From Owenweeksia sp965214115 (GTDB taxonomy: Bacteria > Bacteroidota > Bacteroidia > Flavobacteriales > Schleiferiaceae): a DNA stretch of 64,000 bases. A program made the position numbers and the translations under genes. Below are positions 41,813 to 50,478 of this stretch, one piece after another. The notes beneath the pieces are model-generated. The model ran no database searches and was not told the origin of the DNA. It saw only the letters and a program-made list of their open reading frames with translations. Each line of letters begins with the position of its first letter. Positions within the stretch are counted from its first letter, which is position 1. The stretch covers positions 606,798 to 670,797 of the forward strand of contig CBDCAU010000003.1 in NCBI GenBank assembly GCA_965214115.1, given 5' to 3'.

Positions 41813-42766
41813 ATGGGCATTTTCGACAAGATTTTCAAAAAAGAGAAAAAGGAAAAACTGGACGAAGGGCTGGAAAAGTCCAAGGAAAGTATGATGGGCA
41901 AGCTGGGCCGCGCCGTGGCCGGCAAAAGCAAAGTGGACGAAGCCGTGCTCGACGATTTGGAGGAAGTGCTGGTGACCTCCGACGTGGGCGTGCAGACCAC
42001 AGTGAAAATCATCGACCGCATCGAAGAGCGCGTGGCGCGCGACAAATATGTGGGCGCCAACGAACTGAACCGAATCCTGCGCGAAGAAATCGCCGGACTT
42101 CTCTCCGAAAATCAAACCGAAAACGGGCAGGAATTTGAAATCATTTCCGATAAAAAGCCTTTTGTGATAATGGTCGTCGGCGTGAACGGCGTGGGCAAAA
42201 CCACCACAATCGGCAAGCTGGCGCACAAATTCAAAAGCGCCGGACTGAAAGTCGTGTTGGGCGCCGCCGACACTTTCCGCGCCGCCGCCGTGGACCAGCT
42301 CACCATCTGGAGCGAGCGCGTGGACGTGCCCATTGTAAAACAGGCGATGGGCAGCGACCCCGCCTCGGTGGCCTTCGACACCGTGCAAGCCGCCGTGGCA
42401 CAAAACGCTGATATTGTGCTGATTGACACCGCTGGCCGCCTCCACAATAAAGTGAACCTGATGAACGAACTGGGCAAAATAAAGCGCGTAATGCAAAAAG
42501 TGATGCCCGCCGCGCCCCACGAAGTGTTGCTGGTTTTGGATGCTTCCACAGGGCAAAATGCCATCGAACAAGCCAAGCAATTTACCGCCGCGACGGAAGT
42601 CAGTGCGCTGGCGCTCACCAAGTTGGATGGCACGGCGAAGGGCGGCGTGGTCATCGGCGTGAGCGACCAGTTTCAGATTCCGGTGAAATATATTGGAGTA
42701 GGAGAGGGGATGGAGGATTTGCAGGTTTTTGATAGAAAGGAGTTTGTGGATTCGTTTTTCAGTTAG
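41813..42766 (+). CDS. ftsY: Signal recognition particle receptor FtsY
   Basis: A 317-residue SRP GTPase that docks ribosome-SRP complexes at the membrane. NG-domain motifs are GVNGVGKTTTIGKLAHKF (G1), DTFRAAAVDQL, LIDTAGRLHNK (G3), TKLDGTAKGG (G4) and a C-terminal GVGEGMEDLQVFD. The long acidic A domain of enterobacteria is absent; MGIFDKIFKKEKKEK is the short basic start. The ATG at 41813 is chosen for this start. It is normally next to DUF4295, from which it is split here by about 2.5 kb. Confidence 0.95.
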   Translation: MGIFDKIFKKEKKEKLDEGLEKSKESMMGKLGRAVAGKSKVDEAVLDDLEEVLVTSDVGVQTTVKIIDRIEERVARDKYVGANELNRILREEIAGLLSENQTENGQEFEIISDKKPFVIMVVGVNGVGKTTTIGKLAHKFKSAGLKVVLGAADTFRAAAVDQLTIWSERVDVPIVKQAMGSDPASVAFDTVQAAVAQNADIVLIDTAGRLHNKVNLMNELGKIKRVMQKVMPAAPHEVLLVLDASTGQNAIEQAKQFTAATEVSALALTKLDGTAKGGVVIGVSDQFQIPVKYIGVGEGMEDLQVFDRKEFVDSFFS

Positions 42767-42883
42767 GAGACAGGTTTCAGGAGACAGTAGGCAGTTTAGT
42801 GGCAATGCAAATATGCAGGGTTTCAATAATCTAAACATTTTCTGTTGAAATTCTCTTAAAAAATAAATCAAAAATTTATAAAA

Positions 42884-43228
42884 ATGGCTTACGAAAACTT
42901 GCAAATTTGGCAGCGCGGACATCGGGTAGTTTTAGCGACATATAAAAAATCACAAAAATTCCCCAAAGAAGAATTATTTGGAATCACAAGTCAGCTTCGC
43001 CGAGCGGTGGTTTCTATTGTAACAAATATTGTAGAAGGTCACGCCCGATTCACCCAAAAAGAAAAAGCACGATTTCTTGATATTTCACTCGGTTCTTTAG
43101 AAGAAACGCACTACCTGATGCGGCTTTCCCAAGATTTAGGCTACGCTCAATTCTCTGATGAAATGAACGAACTGAGAGAATTAGCCAAAATGATTCAAGC
43201 CTATAAAAACAGGTTGCTCGGCAAGTAA
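42884..43228 (+). CDS. Four-helix bundle protein (23S rRNA intervening-sequence type)
   Basis: A 114-residue helical protein. YENLQIWQRGHRVVLATYKK, FGITSQLRRAVVSIVTNIVE, RFLDISLGSLEETHYLMRLS and AKMIQAYKNRLL form the four helices of the S23-ribosomal-like family first noted in 23S rRNA intervening sequences. Stand-alone copies are common in Bacteroidota. Its flanks are GAAACCTG-type low-complexity spacers, and it separates ftsY and rimO. Confidence 0.88.
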   Translation: MAYENLQIWQRGHRVVLATYKKSQKFPKEELFGITSQLRRAVVSIVTNIVEGHARFTQKEKARFLDISLGSLEETHYLMRLSQDLGYAQFSDEMNELRELAKMIQAYKNRLLGK

Positions 43229-43332
43229 GCTCCGACTGAAACCTGTATTCTGAAACCCAAAACCTTTTTCCTGAAACCTGTCTCCTGCAACCTCCTCTGC
43301 CTTCTGAAACCTGCCTTCTGACTCCTATTAAA

Positions 43333-44631
43333 ATGCGTACAAAAACATCCAAAAAAAACAAGATAAATATCGTCACTTTAGGTTGTTCCAAGAATATTTA
43401 TGATTCCGAAGTTTTGATGGGGCAATTAAAAGCGAATAACAAAAACGTAGCCCACCAAGAGGACGATGGCAACATCGTGGTCATCAACACCTGCGGGTTT
43501 ATCGACAATGCCAAGCAGGAATCCATCGACACTATTTTGGATTTTGTGGATCGAAAAGAAAAAGGGGAAGTGGATAAAGTCTTTGTAACGGGATGTCTGT
43601 CAGAAAGATACAAGCCCGATTTGCAAAAAGAAATTCCCAACGTGGACGATTATTTCGGTACGCAGGACTTGCCGAAACTTCTGAAAGCTCTCCGCGCGGA
43701 TTACAAAAAAGAACTGGTGGGCGAGCGGCTGGTCACTACGCCGCAACATTATGCCTACCTCAAAATTTCCGAGGGCTGCGACCGCCCCTGTTCGTTTTGT
43801 GCCATCCCATTGATGCGCGGAAAACACCGCAGTACGCCCATTAAAAATTTAGTAAAAGAAGCCCAAAATCTCGCCAAAAATGGCGTAAAAGAATTGATTT
43901 TAATCGCGCAAGATTTGACCTATTATGGATTGGATATTTATAAAAAAAGGGCGCTGGCGGATTTGCTAAAAGAATTGGTAAAAGTAGAAGGCATCAAATG
44001 GATACGTTTGCACTATCTTTTTCCTACTGGTTTTCCCGAAGATGTATTGGATGTCATCCGCGAAGAACCCAAAGTGTGCAACTATATCGACATCCCCTTG
44101 CAACATATCGCCGACCCCATTTTGAAATCAATGCGGCGCGGCACCACGATGGAAAAAACCAACCGACTGTTGGATTTGATGCGCGAAAAAGTCCCCCAGA
44201 TGGCCATCCGCACCACGCTGATAGTGGGCTATCCCAACGAAACGGAGGAAGATTTTGAGACCCTAAGAAAGTGGGTCATCGACCAGCGTTTTGACCGCCT
44301 CGGCTGTTTCACCTACAGCCACGAAGAGAATACCCACGCCCACAATTTAGAAGACAACGTGCCGCAAGAAATCAAAGAGCGCCGCGTGGCCGAAATTATG
44401 GAAATACAGCGCCAAATTTCATACGAAAAAAACTGTGAAAAAGTTGATAAAACGTTTAAGGTTTTGATTGATAGAAAAGAGGGTAATTATTTTATAGGGA
44501 GAACTGAATACGATTCGCCGGATGTGGACAACGAAGTTTTGATAAACGCGGACTATCTAAAATCGGGCGAATTTGTGAATATCAAAATCAACGAAGCGAG
44601 TGACTTTGATTTGTATGGGAAGGGGGTGTAA
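43333..44631 (+). CDS. rimO: Ribosomal protein S12 methylthiotransferase RimO
   Basis: A 432-residue radical-SAM enzyme that methylthiolates an Asp of ribosomal protein S12. The N-terminal UPF0004 domain has LGCSKNIYDSEVLMGQL and INTCGFI with cysteines for the auxiliary cluster, the radical-SAM site is CDRPCSFC, and a C-terminal TRAM domain follows (FKVLIDRKEGNYFIGRTEYD). It belongs to the DUF4295-ftsY-rimO neighbourhood. Confidence 0.95.
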   Translation: MRTKTSKKNKINIVTLGCSKNIYDSEVLMGQLKANNKNVAHQEDDGNIVVINTCGFIDNAKQESIDTILDFVDRKEKGEVDKVFVTGCLSERYKPDLQKEIPNVDDYFGTQDLPKLLKALRADYKKELVGERLVTTPQHYAYLKISEGCDRPCSFCAIPLMRGKHRSTPIKNLVKEAQNLAKNGVKELILIAQDLTYYGLDIYKKRALADLLKELVKVEGIKWIRLHYLFPTGFPEDVLDVIREEPKVCNYIDIPLQHIADPILKSMRRGTTMEKTNRLLDLMREKVPQMAIRTTLIVGYPNETEEDFETLRKWVIDQRFDRLGCFTYSHEENTHAHNLEDNVPQEIKERRVAEIMEIQRQISYEKNCEKVDKTFKVLIDRKEGNYFIGRTEYDSPDVDNEVLINADYLKSGEFVNIKINEASDFDLYGKGV

Positions 44632-44634
44632 TTT

Positions 44635-45015
44635 TCACCAAATTGTTTTAACCTCATAATCGTCAAAAGCGGGGTCAATGGTCAGCACTTTCATTTGGTG
44701 AGAAATCGCTTGGGCAATGATAAATCGGTCGAAGGGATCTTTGTGGTGAAAAGGCAAGTTTTTTAGGATTTTTAAATCATTAAATGAATTGGTAAGAACT
44801 TGAATTTTGTTTACATAAAGTACGTTGGGAATGGATTCAAATTCATCCGTCATTTCCAGTTTTCCCAACGAAAGTTTGATTGCCATTTCCTAAAGAGAGG
44901 CAAAACTGATGTGAAGGTTTTCTTTAGAATTGATAATTCGCCGCGCTTTTTTTGACAGTCTTGGATTTCCGTTGGCGAACCAGATGAAACTATGGGTATC
45001 GAGCAAATAATCCAT
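44635..45015 (-). pseudogene. PIN-domain toxin with one in-frame amber codon
   Basis: From ATG at 45015 the reverse strand reads MDYLLDTHSFIWFANGNPRL and continues to SFASL, then TAG at 44892-44890, then EMAIKLSLGKLEM and PFHHKDPFDRFIIAQA to the stop at 44635. Family members have Trp at this position (SLWEMAIK), and TGG to TAG is a single change. Otherwise the frame is intact and the PIN acidic residues are present, so it was broken very recently. The antitoxin gene lies directly upstream. Confidence 0.85.
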
Positions 45016-45267
45016 CTACATATAATCCTTGAATTCCTCGGTAAGCGGGTCGTCCCAGCCTTCGTTCAAAATAAAAAGCCCCTTCGCTCCTCCAAAGCCC
45101 GCCTTTATTTCAATCTTCTTTTCCTCCTGATTTTCAAGCTTTTCAGATGATTGAGCCGATTTAGATTTCATATTTTTCAGCTTTTTCATAAACTCCAAAA
45201 CCCGCGTCTGCATTTCCACAGAAAGCGACTGAAACTGAGAAACAAACTGAGATTCCAAGGAAGACAT
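45016..45267 (-). CDS. Probable DUF2281-like antitoxin of the PIN pair
   Basis: An 83-residue protein starting MSSLESQFVSQFQSLSVEMQ; the ATG at 45267 is preferred over an upstream TTG because it begins this helical N-terminus. The C-terminus GFGGAKGLFILNEGWDDPLT resembles the toxin-binding tails of the antitoxins at 55870 and 56560. The stop touches the toxin start. Confidence 0.75.
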   Translation of the reverse strand: MSSLESQFVSQFQSLSVEMQTRVLEFMKKLKNMKSKSAQSSEKLENQEEKKIEIKAGFGGAKGLFILNEGWDDPLTEEFKDYM

Positions 45268-45336
45268 AAGTTCAAATATAAAAAAGATATACAAGGGTAA
45301 TCGTATCAGCCACACTCCCACACTACCTATTCATTA

Positions 45337-45834
45337 TTACCTATTCTCAATTTTCCTCCTCACCCCCGCCATCTTCACCGCTGCCACCGCGCATTCAACG
45401 CCTTTGTTGCCGTGTTTTCCGCCGCTGCGCGCCCGCGATTGCTCGATGGTATTATCCGTTAGGACACAAAAAATCACCGGAATTTCTTGGTGGAGATTCA
45501 ACTCTTGAATCCCGTAGGTAACGCCTTGGCAGACGAAATCAAAATGCTTGGTTTCGCCTTGAATCACGCAGCCGATGGCAATCACCGCGTCCAAGTTTTT
45601 CCGGTCGCAGAGCATCCGCGCGCCCGCCACCAGTTCAAAGCTGCCGGGCACGTTTATCCGTTTGATATTTTCTTTGGAAACTTGAAGAGAAAGAAGCGTC
45701 TCTTCCGCGCCGCGCGCCAAGTTTTCGGTGATTTCCGAATTCCACTCCGCCACCACCAGCCCGATTTTCATCCCGCTGGCATCGGGTAAATCCGCGCCGT
45801 CAAATTCCGAAAGGTTGACCGCCGCCGTGGCCAT
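45337..45834 (-). CDS. ribH: 6,7-dimethyl-8-ribityllumazine synthase
   Basis: A 165-residue enzyme of riboflavin synthesis that condenses the ribityl-aminouracil with dihydroxybutanone phosphate. Signatures are GLVVAEWNSEITENLARGA, VPGSFELVAGARML, AIGCVIQGETKHFDFVCQGV with the catalytic His in TKHFDF, and FCVLTDNTIEQSRARSG. It starts 1 bp into the stop of the upstream TPR gene. Confidence 0.95.
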   Translation of the reverse strand: MATAAVNLSEFDGADLPDASGMKIGLVVAEWNSEITENLARGAEETLLSLQVSKENIKRINVPGSFELVAGARMLCDRKNLDAVIAIGCVIQGETKHFDFVCQGVTYGIQELNLHQEIPVIFCVLTDNTIEQSRARSGGKHGNKGVECAVAAVKMAGVRRKIENR

Positions 45835-46529
45835 TATTCCGCGTCTTGCGCCGCCTCCGCAAAGGCGATGAACTTCATAATATCCGAGGCCTCCTGCGAT
45901 TTCGGAAAATCCTCTTCGATGCGGCGATAGAATTTCAACGCCTGATTGTAATCGCCCAAACTCTCGGCCGCCATCCCCGCTTTTTTCAGATAAAACGGCA
46001 CCACGAAATCATTCTCCTCGCCGCTGGTCGCGCGTTTATAATAATCTAGAGCTTCTTCCGGTTGATCCAATTCCCAAAATGCATCGCCGATGGCACCCTG
46101 CGCGACTACCTCAAAAATCGGATCATCGCCATCAAAATCATCCAAATATTCGATAGCGTTTTCGTATTCACCTTGATTCAGATAAGAAATCCCAGCATAA
46201 TAACTCGCCAAATTGCCGGCCTTGGTGCCGCTGAATTCATCCGCAATGTCCACAAAACCATAGTGTTGCCCATCGCCGTTTAGTGCCAATCGCAGCGAAT
46301 CTTGCTCAAAATATTGCTGCGCCCAAAAAATTTCTTCTTGCGCCTCCGTCTCGCGCGGCTGCTGGTACAAGTACAAATACGCAAAATATCCGCCCACGAT
46401 TACGAACAATGCCACGGCGATTACGGTGATGCTCTTGCGGTTTTCTTCAAAAAACTTTTCCGCGGAAGACAGGCTTTGGCCCACGTCCAGCAACACTTCG
46501 TCTTTTTCTTGGTCTTTTTTCTTGGCCAT
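45834..46529 (-). CDS. Membrane-anchored TPR protein
   Basis: A 231-residue protein with an acidic N-terminus, one membrane helix (KSITVIAVALFVIVGGYFAYLY, residues ~35-55) and then TPR-like helix pairs outside (YYAGISYLNQGEYENAIEYL, AIGDAFWELDQPEEALDYYK, AAESLGDYNQALKFYRRIEE). Topology and size resemble the YfgM type of periplasmic chaperone-associated proteins, but identity is not certain. Directly upstream of ribH. Confidence 0.8.
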   Translation of the reverse strand: MAKKKDQEKDEVLLDVGQSLSSAEKFFEENRKSITVIAVALFVIVGGYFAYLYLYQQPRETEAQEEIFWAQQYFEQDSLRLALNGDGQHYGFVDIADEFSGTKAGNLASYYAGISYLNQGEYENAIEYLDDFDGDDPIFEVVAQGAIGDAFWELDQPEEALDYYKRATSGEENDFVVPFYLKKAGMAAESLGDYNQALKFYRRIEEDFPKSQEASDIMKFIAFAEAAQDAE

Positions 46530-46674
46530 TGTCTAAAAAATTCAGGTCGTTTTTAAGAGGGCGCAAAAGTAGGTTTTTTATGGATATGTTCGTCCCTTCC
46601 GCTTGCGCGAGTTTGCCCGCATCACTCATAATTACTTATTCATTATTACCGACTCCTTACTCCCTACTCAGTTT

Positions 46675-46860
46675 TTGGGCGCGTCCCGCTCGCCGTGCGC
46701 CGCCAACGCACAAAACCCAACAACGGCGCCGCGGCAAGGCGGGTCGGGCTTTCCGCTCCAAGTCCTCGCCCCCGCCAAAGGCGGGAGACTGCGGGCTTTC
46801 CGCTGCAATCCCTCGCGCGGGGCCGCCGCCAGCCTTCCACGTTCCCGAAAATCGAAGTTT
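46675..46860. repeat. GC-rich intergenic element
   Basis: A block much richer in GC than its flanks, with the hairpin CCCCGCC/GGCGGG at 46771-46785 and the words GGGCTTTCCGCT (twice) and CAATCCCTCGCGCGGGG. This vocabulary recalls a repeat element common in Bacteroidota intergenic DNA, which I recall but cannot check here. Several reading frames stay open by composition, but none looks like a protein. The rest of the spacer (46530-46674, 46861-46960) shows no gene. Confidence 0.5.
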
Positions 46861-46960
46861 TTAGCATTTCCTCAAAAAAAATCCCCAAACTTTGTCCCCC
46901 TTTTGGAATCTCGCCTCGTCTTACTTTCGACAATTCTGTCAAATCACTTTTTAAATAAAA

Positions 46961-47323
46961 ATGAAAATCAAGATGAAAGAATATATGATGCTTTTCATCG
47001 GCGACGATTATGCCGATATGGGCCTCTCGCCCGAGCAAATCCAGCAGCGGATGGGCAAATGGGGCACTTGGTACGAAAAGATGGCAAAAGCCGGGGTGGT
47101 AAAAAGCGGCGAAGCACTGCACGCGCCGACCAAAGTGGTGAGTGGAAAAGAGCGCACCGTGACCGACCGCGCCGGCGCCGAAACCAAGGAACTCATCGGC
47201 GGCTATTACATCGTAACCGCCAAAAACGCCGATGAGGTAGTAAAAATCGCTGACGATTTCCCCGATTACGACTTGGGCAGCAAGGTCGAAATCCGCGAAG
47301 TGATGGTATTCGACCAGCAATGA
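46961..47323 (+). CDS. YCII/DGPF-domain protein
   Basis: A 120-residue ferredoxin-like protein. MKEYMMLFIGDDYADMGLSP, the helix PEQIQQRMGKWGTWYEKMAK, GGYYIVTAKNADEVVKIADD and SKVEIREV fit the DGPF/YCII fold. Such proteins are regularly encoded next to ECF42-type sigma factors, and here the sigma gene overlaps its stop by 4 bp. It may be a sensor or partner of the sigma; no activity is known. Confidence 0.88.
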   Translation: MKIKMKEYMMLFIGDDYADMGLSPEQIQQRMGKWGTWYEKMAKAGVVKSGEALHAPTKVVSGKERTVTDRAGAETKELIGGYYIVTAKNADEVVKIADDFPDYDLGSKVEIREVMVFDQQ

Positions 47324-48573
47324 GCGACACCAAAATGATAGACCATCTTTTCCGTCACCAGTACGGGAAGATGGTTTCCATTTTGACGCGGATATTCGGT
47401 CTGCAACATCTTGATACCGTGGAAGATGCGGTGCAGGACACCTTCATCACCGCGATAAAAAGCTGGCGCAGCGGCCTGCCCGAAAACCCTGAAGCGTGGC
47501 TCACCGTTGCCGCCAAAAACCGCGTGCTGGACATTTTCCGCAAGCTGAGCGCCGAGAAAAAGCGCGTGCCGAAATGGGAAAATCCCCAGGCTGCCGCTAC
47601 TTTTATCGGCCATTTGTTTTTGGAATCTGAAATCCGCGACAGCCAGTTGCGGATGATTTTTGCGGCCTGCAACCCCGCGCTCAAACCACCAGACCAAATC
47701 GCTTTTGCGTTGAAAACGGTTTCCGGTTTCAGTGCGCAGGAAATTGCCTCGGCTCTATTATTAAAAGAAGAAACCGTCAAAAAACGCCTGACCCGCGCCC
47801 GCAAAACCGTGGGTGAAAAAGACATCCAGTTTGAAATCCCGCAGGGAAAAGAATTGCCCGTCCGATTAAGCAATGTTTTGGAGGTGGTTTACCTTATTTT
47901 CAACGAAGGTTTTCATTCCAATAAAAAAGACATTTTGATACGGGAAGATTTATGCGGCGAGGCGTTAAGAATGTGCAAATTGTTATTGCAAAATGATTTT
48001 ACAAAATCACCCGAAGTCTATGCACTTTTTGCGCTGTTTTGTTTTCATTCTTCACGATTAAAAAGCAAGGTCAATTCGGACAATGAAATCATCAGTTTGA
48101 AAAAGCAAGACCGCTCAAAATGGAACAAAGAACTGACAGGCATCGGCCACGCCGCAATGGAGCGCGCGGTAGAAACAGAAACTTTCGGCGCTTACCATTT
48201 TGAAGCCGCCATCGCCGCCGAACATCTCAAAGCCAAAACCTACACCGACACCGACTGGGACAAGATTCTGATGTGGTACCAGCGTTTGGAGGAAGTGTCG
48301 CCCTCCCATTTTAACGTTCTAAATATGGCCGTAATCCATTTAGAAAAAGGAGATTTTGAAGCCACAACATCATTATTGGAAAAAATAGATTCCCAAAAAC
48401 TGGAACAGCGCGAATATTTATTTTATGGGGTTTGGGCGGAATTTTATTATAAGAAAAAGAATGCGGAAAAAGGTATAGAATTTATAGCTAAAGCCATTGA
48501 TTTAGTGAGAAACGATTACGAAAAGAAATTTTTATTAAAAAAGAAACAAAAATTAGAACAATTAAAATCTTGA
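47320..48573 (+). CDS. ECF sigma factor with long C-terminal extension (ECF42-like)
   Basis: A 417-residue protein. Residues ~1-100 are sigma region 2 (TVEDAVQDTFITAIKSWRSG), ~110-175 region 4 (LKTVSGFSAQEIASALLLKE with the recognition helix in ETVKKRLTRARK), and the remaining ~230 residues form the helical extension (VYLIFNEGFHSN...REDLCGEALRMCKLLL) that continues as TPR-like repeats. This layout and the adjacent YCII gene match ECF42. The extension is thought to control activity in place of an anti-sigma, none of which is adjacent. Overlaps the YCII gene. Confidence 0.9.
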   Translation: MSDTKMIDHLFRHQYGKMVSILTRIFGLQHLDTVEDAVQDTFITAIKSWRSGLPENPEAWLTVAAKNRVLDIFRKLSAEKKRVPKWENPQAAATFIGHLFLESEIRDSQLRMIFAACNPALKPPDQIAFALKTVSGFSAQEIASALLLKEETVKKRLTRARKTVGEKDIQFEIPQGKELPVRLSNVLEVVYLIFNEGFHSNKKDILIREDLCGEALRMCKLLLQNDFTKSPEVYALFALFCFHSSRLKSKVNSDNEIISLKKQDRSKWNKELTGIGHAAMERAVETETFGAYHFEAAIAAEHLKAKTYTDTDWDKILMWYQRLEEVSPSHFNVLNMAVIHLEKGDFEATTSLLEKIDSQKLEQREYLFYGVWAEFYYKKKNAEKGIEFIAKAIDLVRNDYEKKFLLKKKQKLEQLKS

Positions 48574-48626
48574 AAAATGGCTTGTAATGAATATTTCGCT
48601 AAGTGAATAAAACGAATTTTTATTCT

Positions 48627-49772
48627 TCAAAACGCCTCCCCGATAAAGAAATAGTAGCCGGGGCCTTCGGCGGTAAAAGCCACATCAAGCCGCAGCCAAG
48701 TGTCGCGCTCGGGAAAAAGCAGAAAACGCAAACCGCCGCCGCCCGCCAGAAGAAATTCGTCCAGCCGCATATTCTGAAAATCATTAAAGACTTGCCCCGC
48801 GCCCAAAAAACCGACCGCGCCAAACCGCTCCGCAAATGGGAAGGGCATCATCCGGTATTCCACTTGGCTGGCCACTAAATTCCGGTCGCGATAACGACCC
48901 AAATAATAGCCCCGCATCAAGCTTTCGCCGCCCATCAAAGCGAGCTGGTTGAAGGGCGGGTTTCCGGCCACGGTAAATTGTCCAAAAAGCTGAGCCGCAA
49001 TCACATCCCGCTCATTGACAGGCCGGTAAATCCGGTTGTCGCTGATGACCGAAGTGAAGGAAAAATCGCTGCCCCAGGTTTCGTCATAGCGCAAAAAAGC
49101 CAGCTCGCTAAAGAGCCCATTGCGCACGTTCAAAACATTGTGCCGACTGTCGTAAACGAGGCCCAAACCCAAGCCGAGATTGGACGACCCTTGGCTGCCG
49201 CGCGGTGGGTTTTGCAAAACAGTCCCGTCTTCGGCCGGGTTGAAACTAACGCTGAAAAGCGACTGGAAATCCACTTCGGCCCCCGCGTAAAAGGAGGGCG
49301 CAATTTCACGCAAAACGCGCTCTTTTATCAATACAAAACTGCCGTCTACCCGCGCCACATACTCGCTGGGCGAATCTGATCCAATCCCATAAAAAAGCAG
49401 CGGGAAGCTTTGGTAGCGCGCCTTCCCTAAAAAGAACCATCTATTTTTATCGGTATAAAAAGCGTGGTCGAGAAAGAGGCCATATTGGTTTTCCAAGGTG
49501 TAAAAGACGAAGGCGTTCATCTCGCTGAGGCGATTGGCGGGGTCGCGTTTTGCATTGTAAATGTAGAGGGACGAAAACCCGATTTCCCAGCTTGTTTCGG
49601 GCGAGTAAGCAAGGGTAGGGTAAATGATGAACTTGGGCTGGCCCGGCTTGGTGGTGTCGTTCACCAAAGAGTTGTAGTAGCGGCGAAAAAGGCCGGGTTT
49701 TTCGGCGGAATTGCTTTGCGAAAAGACCGCTGGGGCTATCAAAAAAAGCAAGAAGAAAATACGAATTTTCAC
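48627..49772 (-). CDS. Outer-membrane beta-barrel protein (Omp85/surface antigen type)
   Basis: About 381 residues. The signal peptide is VKIRIFFLLFLIAPAVFSQS; the GTG at 49772 is preferred over a start 24 codons upstream, which adds residues unlike a signal peptide. The rest alternates amphipathic strands, with LALMGGESLMRGYYLGRYRD close to the (V/I)RG(Y/F) motif of Omp85 barrels. No POTRA domains are present, so it is a barrel-only form of unknown substrate. It converges with the ECF gene. Confidence 0.82.
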   Translation of the reverse strand: MKIRIFFLLFLIAPAVFSQSNSAEKPGLFRRYYNSLVNDTTKPGQPKFIIYPTLAYSPETSWEIGFSSLYIYNAKRDPANRLSEMNAFVFYTLENQYGLFLDHAFYTDKNRWFFLGKARYQSFPLLFYGIGSDSPSEYVARVDGSFVLIKERVLREIAPSFYAGAEVDFQSLFSVSFNPAEDGTVLQNPPRGSQGSSNLGLGLGLVYDSRHNVLNVRNGLFSELAFLRYDETWGSDFSFTSVISDNRIYRPVNERDVIAAQLFGQFTVAGNPPFNQLALMGGESLMRGYYLGRYRDRNLVASQVEYRMMPFPFAERFGAVGFLGAGQVFNDFQNMRLDEFLLAGGGGLRFLLFPERDTWLRLDVAFTAEGPGYYFFIGEAF

Positions 49773-49840
49773 AAGGATAATTGGGCAAAAATGTTGCGGC
49801 AAATTTGAATCAAAATCAGCTACTGATTTTCGGGATAAAT

Positions 49841-50428
49841 TCAAGCCATCAAAATTTCGCGCAACTCACTCAGCATCATCGCCGTAGCGCCCCAAACGAT
49901 GGTGTTTTCAATATAAAAAACAGGCACTTTCATTGAACCGCCCCGCACTGGTATTTCCTTTTCCACCACGCTTTTATCATCTAAAAAACGGTTGAAATCC
50001 AACGTCAAGATTTTTTCCACCTCCGTTTGTTGGGCGGTGAAAACTGGTTTGTTTTTCAGGAGGGCCACAAAAGGGTGCACCAAAAAATTGCTGGGCGGGA
50101 TGTAGAGTGGGGAGAGTTTGCCGATGACTTCCAAATCATTGCGCGAAACACCGATTTCCTCTTCCGTTTCGCGCAAGGCAGTTTCTTGAAAATCAGCGTC
50201 TTCCTTCTCCCGCCGCCCGCCTGGGAAGCTGATTTGCCCCGAATGCACGCCGGGGTATTTTACCCGCTCCGTCAAGATCAAATACGGGCGGTTTTCCTGA
50301 TTAAAAAAAGCCGCCAACACGGCCGCTTTTTTTACTTTGGTTTCGTCTATTTTGGTGATGTCCAACCGCTCGCGGCCAATGGGGGCAAGGCGGTGCTGGG
50401 CGTCTGGGCCGGGCAGTTTCTGCGCCAA
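49841..50428 (-). CDS. Nudix hydrolase, probable CoA pyrophosphatase
   Basis: A 195-residue hydrolase. The Nudix box runs from GGRREKE through ETALRETEEEIGV (G-x5-E-x7-RE-x2-EE-x-G pattern). The preceding LTERVKYPGVHSGQISFPGG is the extra signature of the CoA-cleaving group (NudL-like), which splits CoA to phosphopantetheine and ADP. The last third has FYIENTIVWGATAMML, as in family members. Confidence 0.88.
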   Translation of the reverse strand: MAQKLPGPDAQHRLAPIGRERLDITKIDETKVKKAAVLAAFFNQENRPYLILTERVKYPGVHSGQISFPGGRREKEDADFQETALRETEEEIGVSRNDLEVIGKLSPLYIPPSNFLVHPFVALLKNKPVFTAQQTEVEKILTLDFNRFLDDKSVVEKEIPVRGGSMKVPVFYIENTIVWGATAMMLSELREILMA

Positions 50429-50478
50429 GCCAGCTATTAGTTTTTCTGAAAATTCCGAAAAATCCAGCCCAAAAATCT

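Noticed and set aside
42884..43228. The four-helix protein as evidence of an rRNA operon nearby
   Set aside because: No rRNA sequence is present; free-standing copies of this family are common.
46603..47235. A protein-coding gene in the GC-rich element
   Set aside because: The frames are open by composition only, overlap the YCII gene in another frame, and lack recognisable structure.
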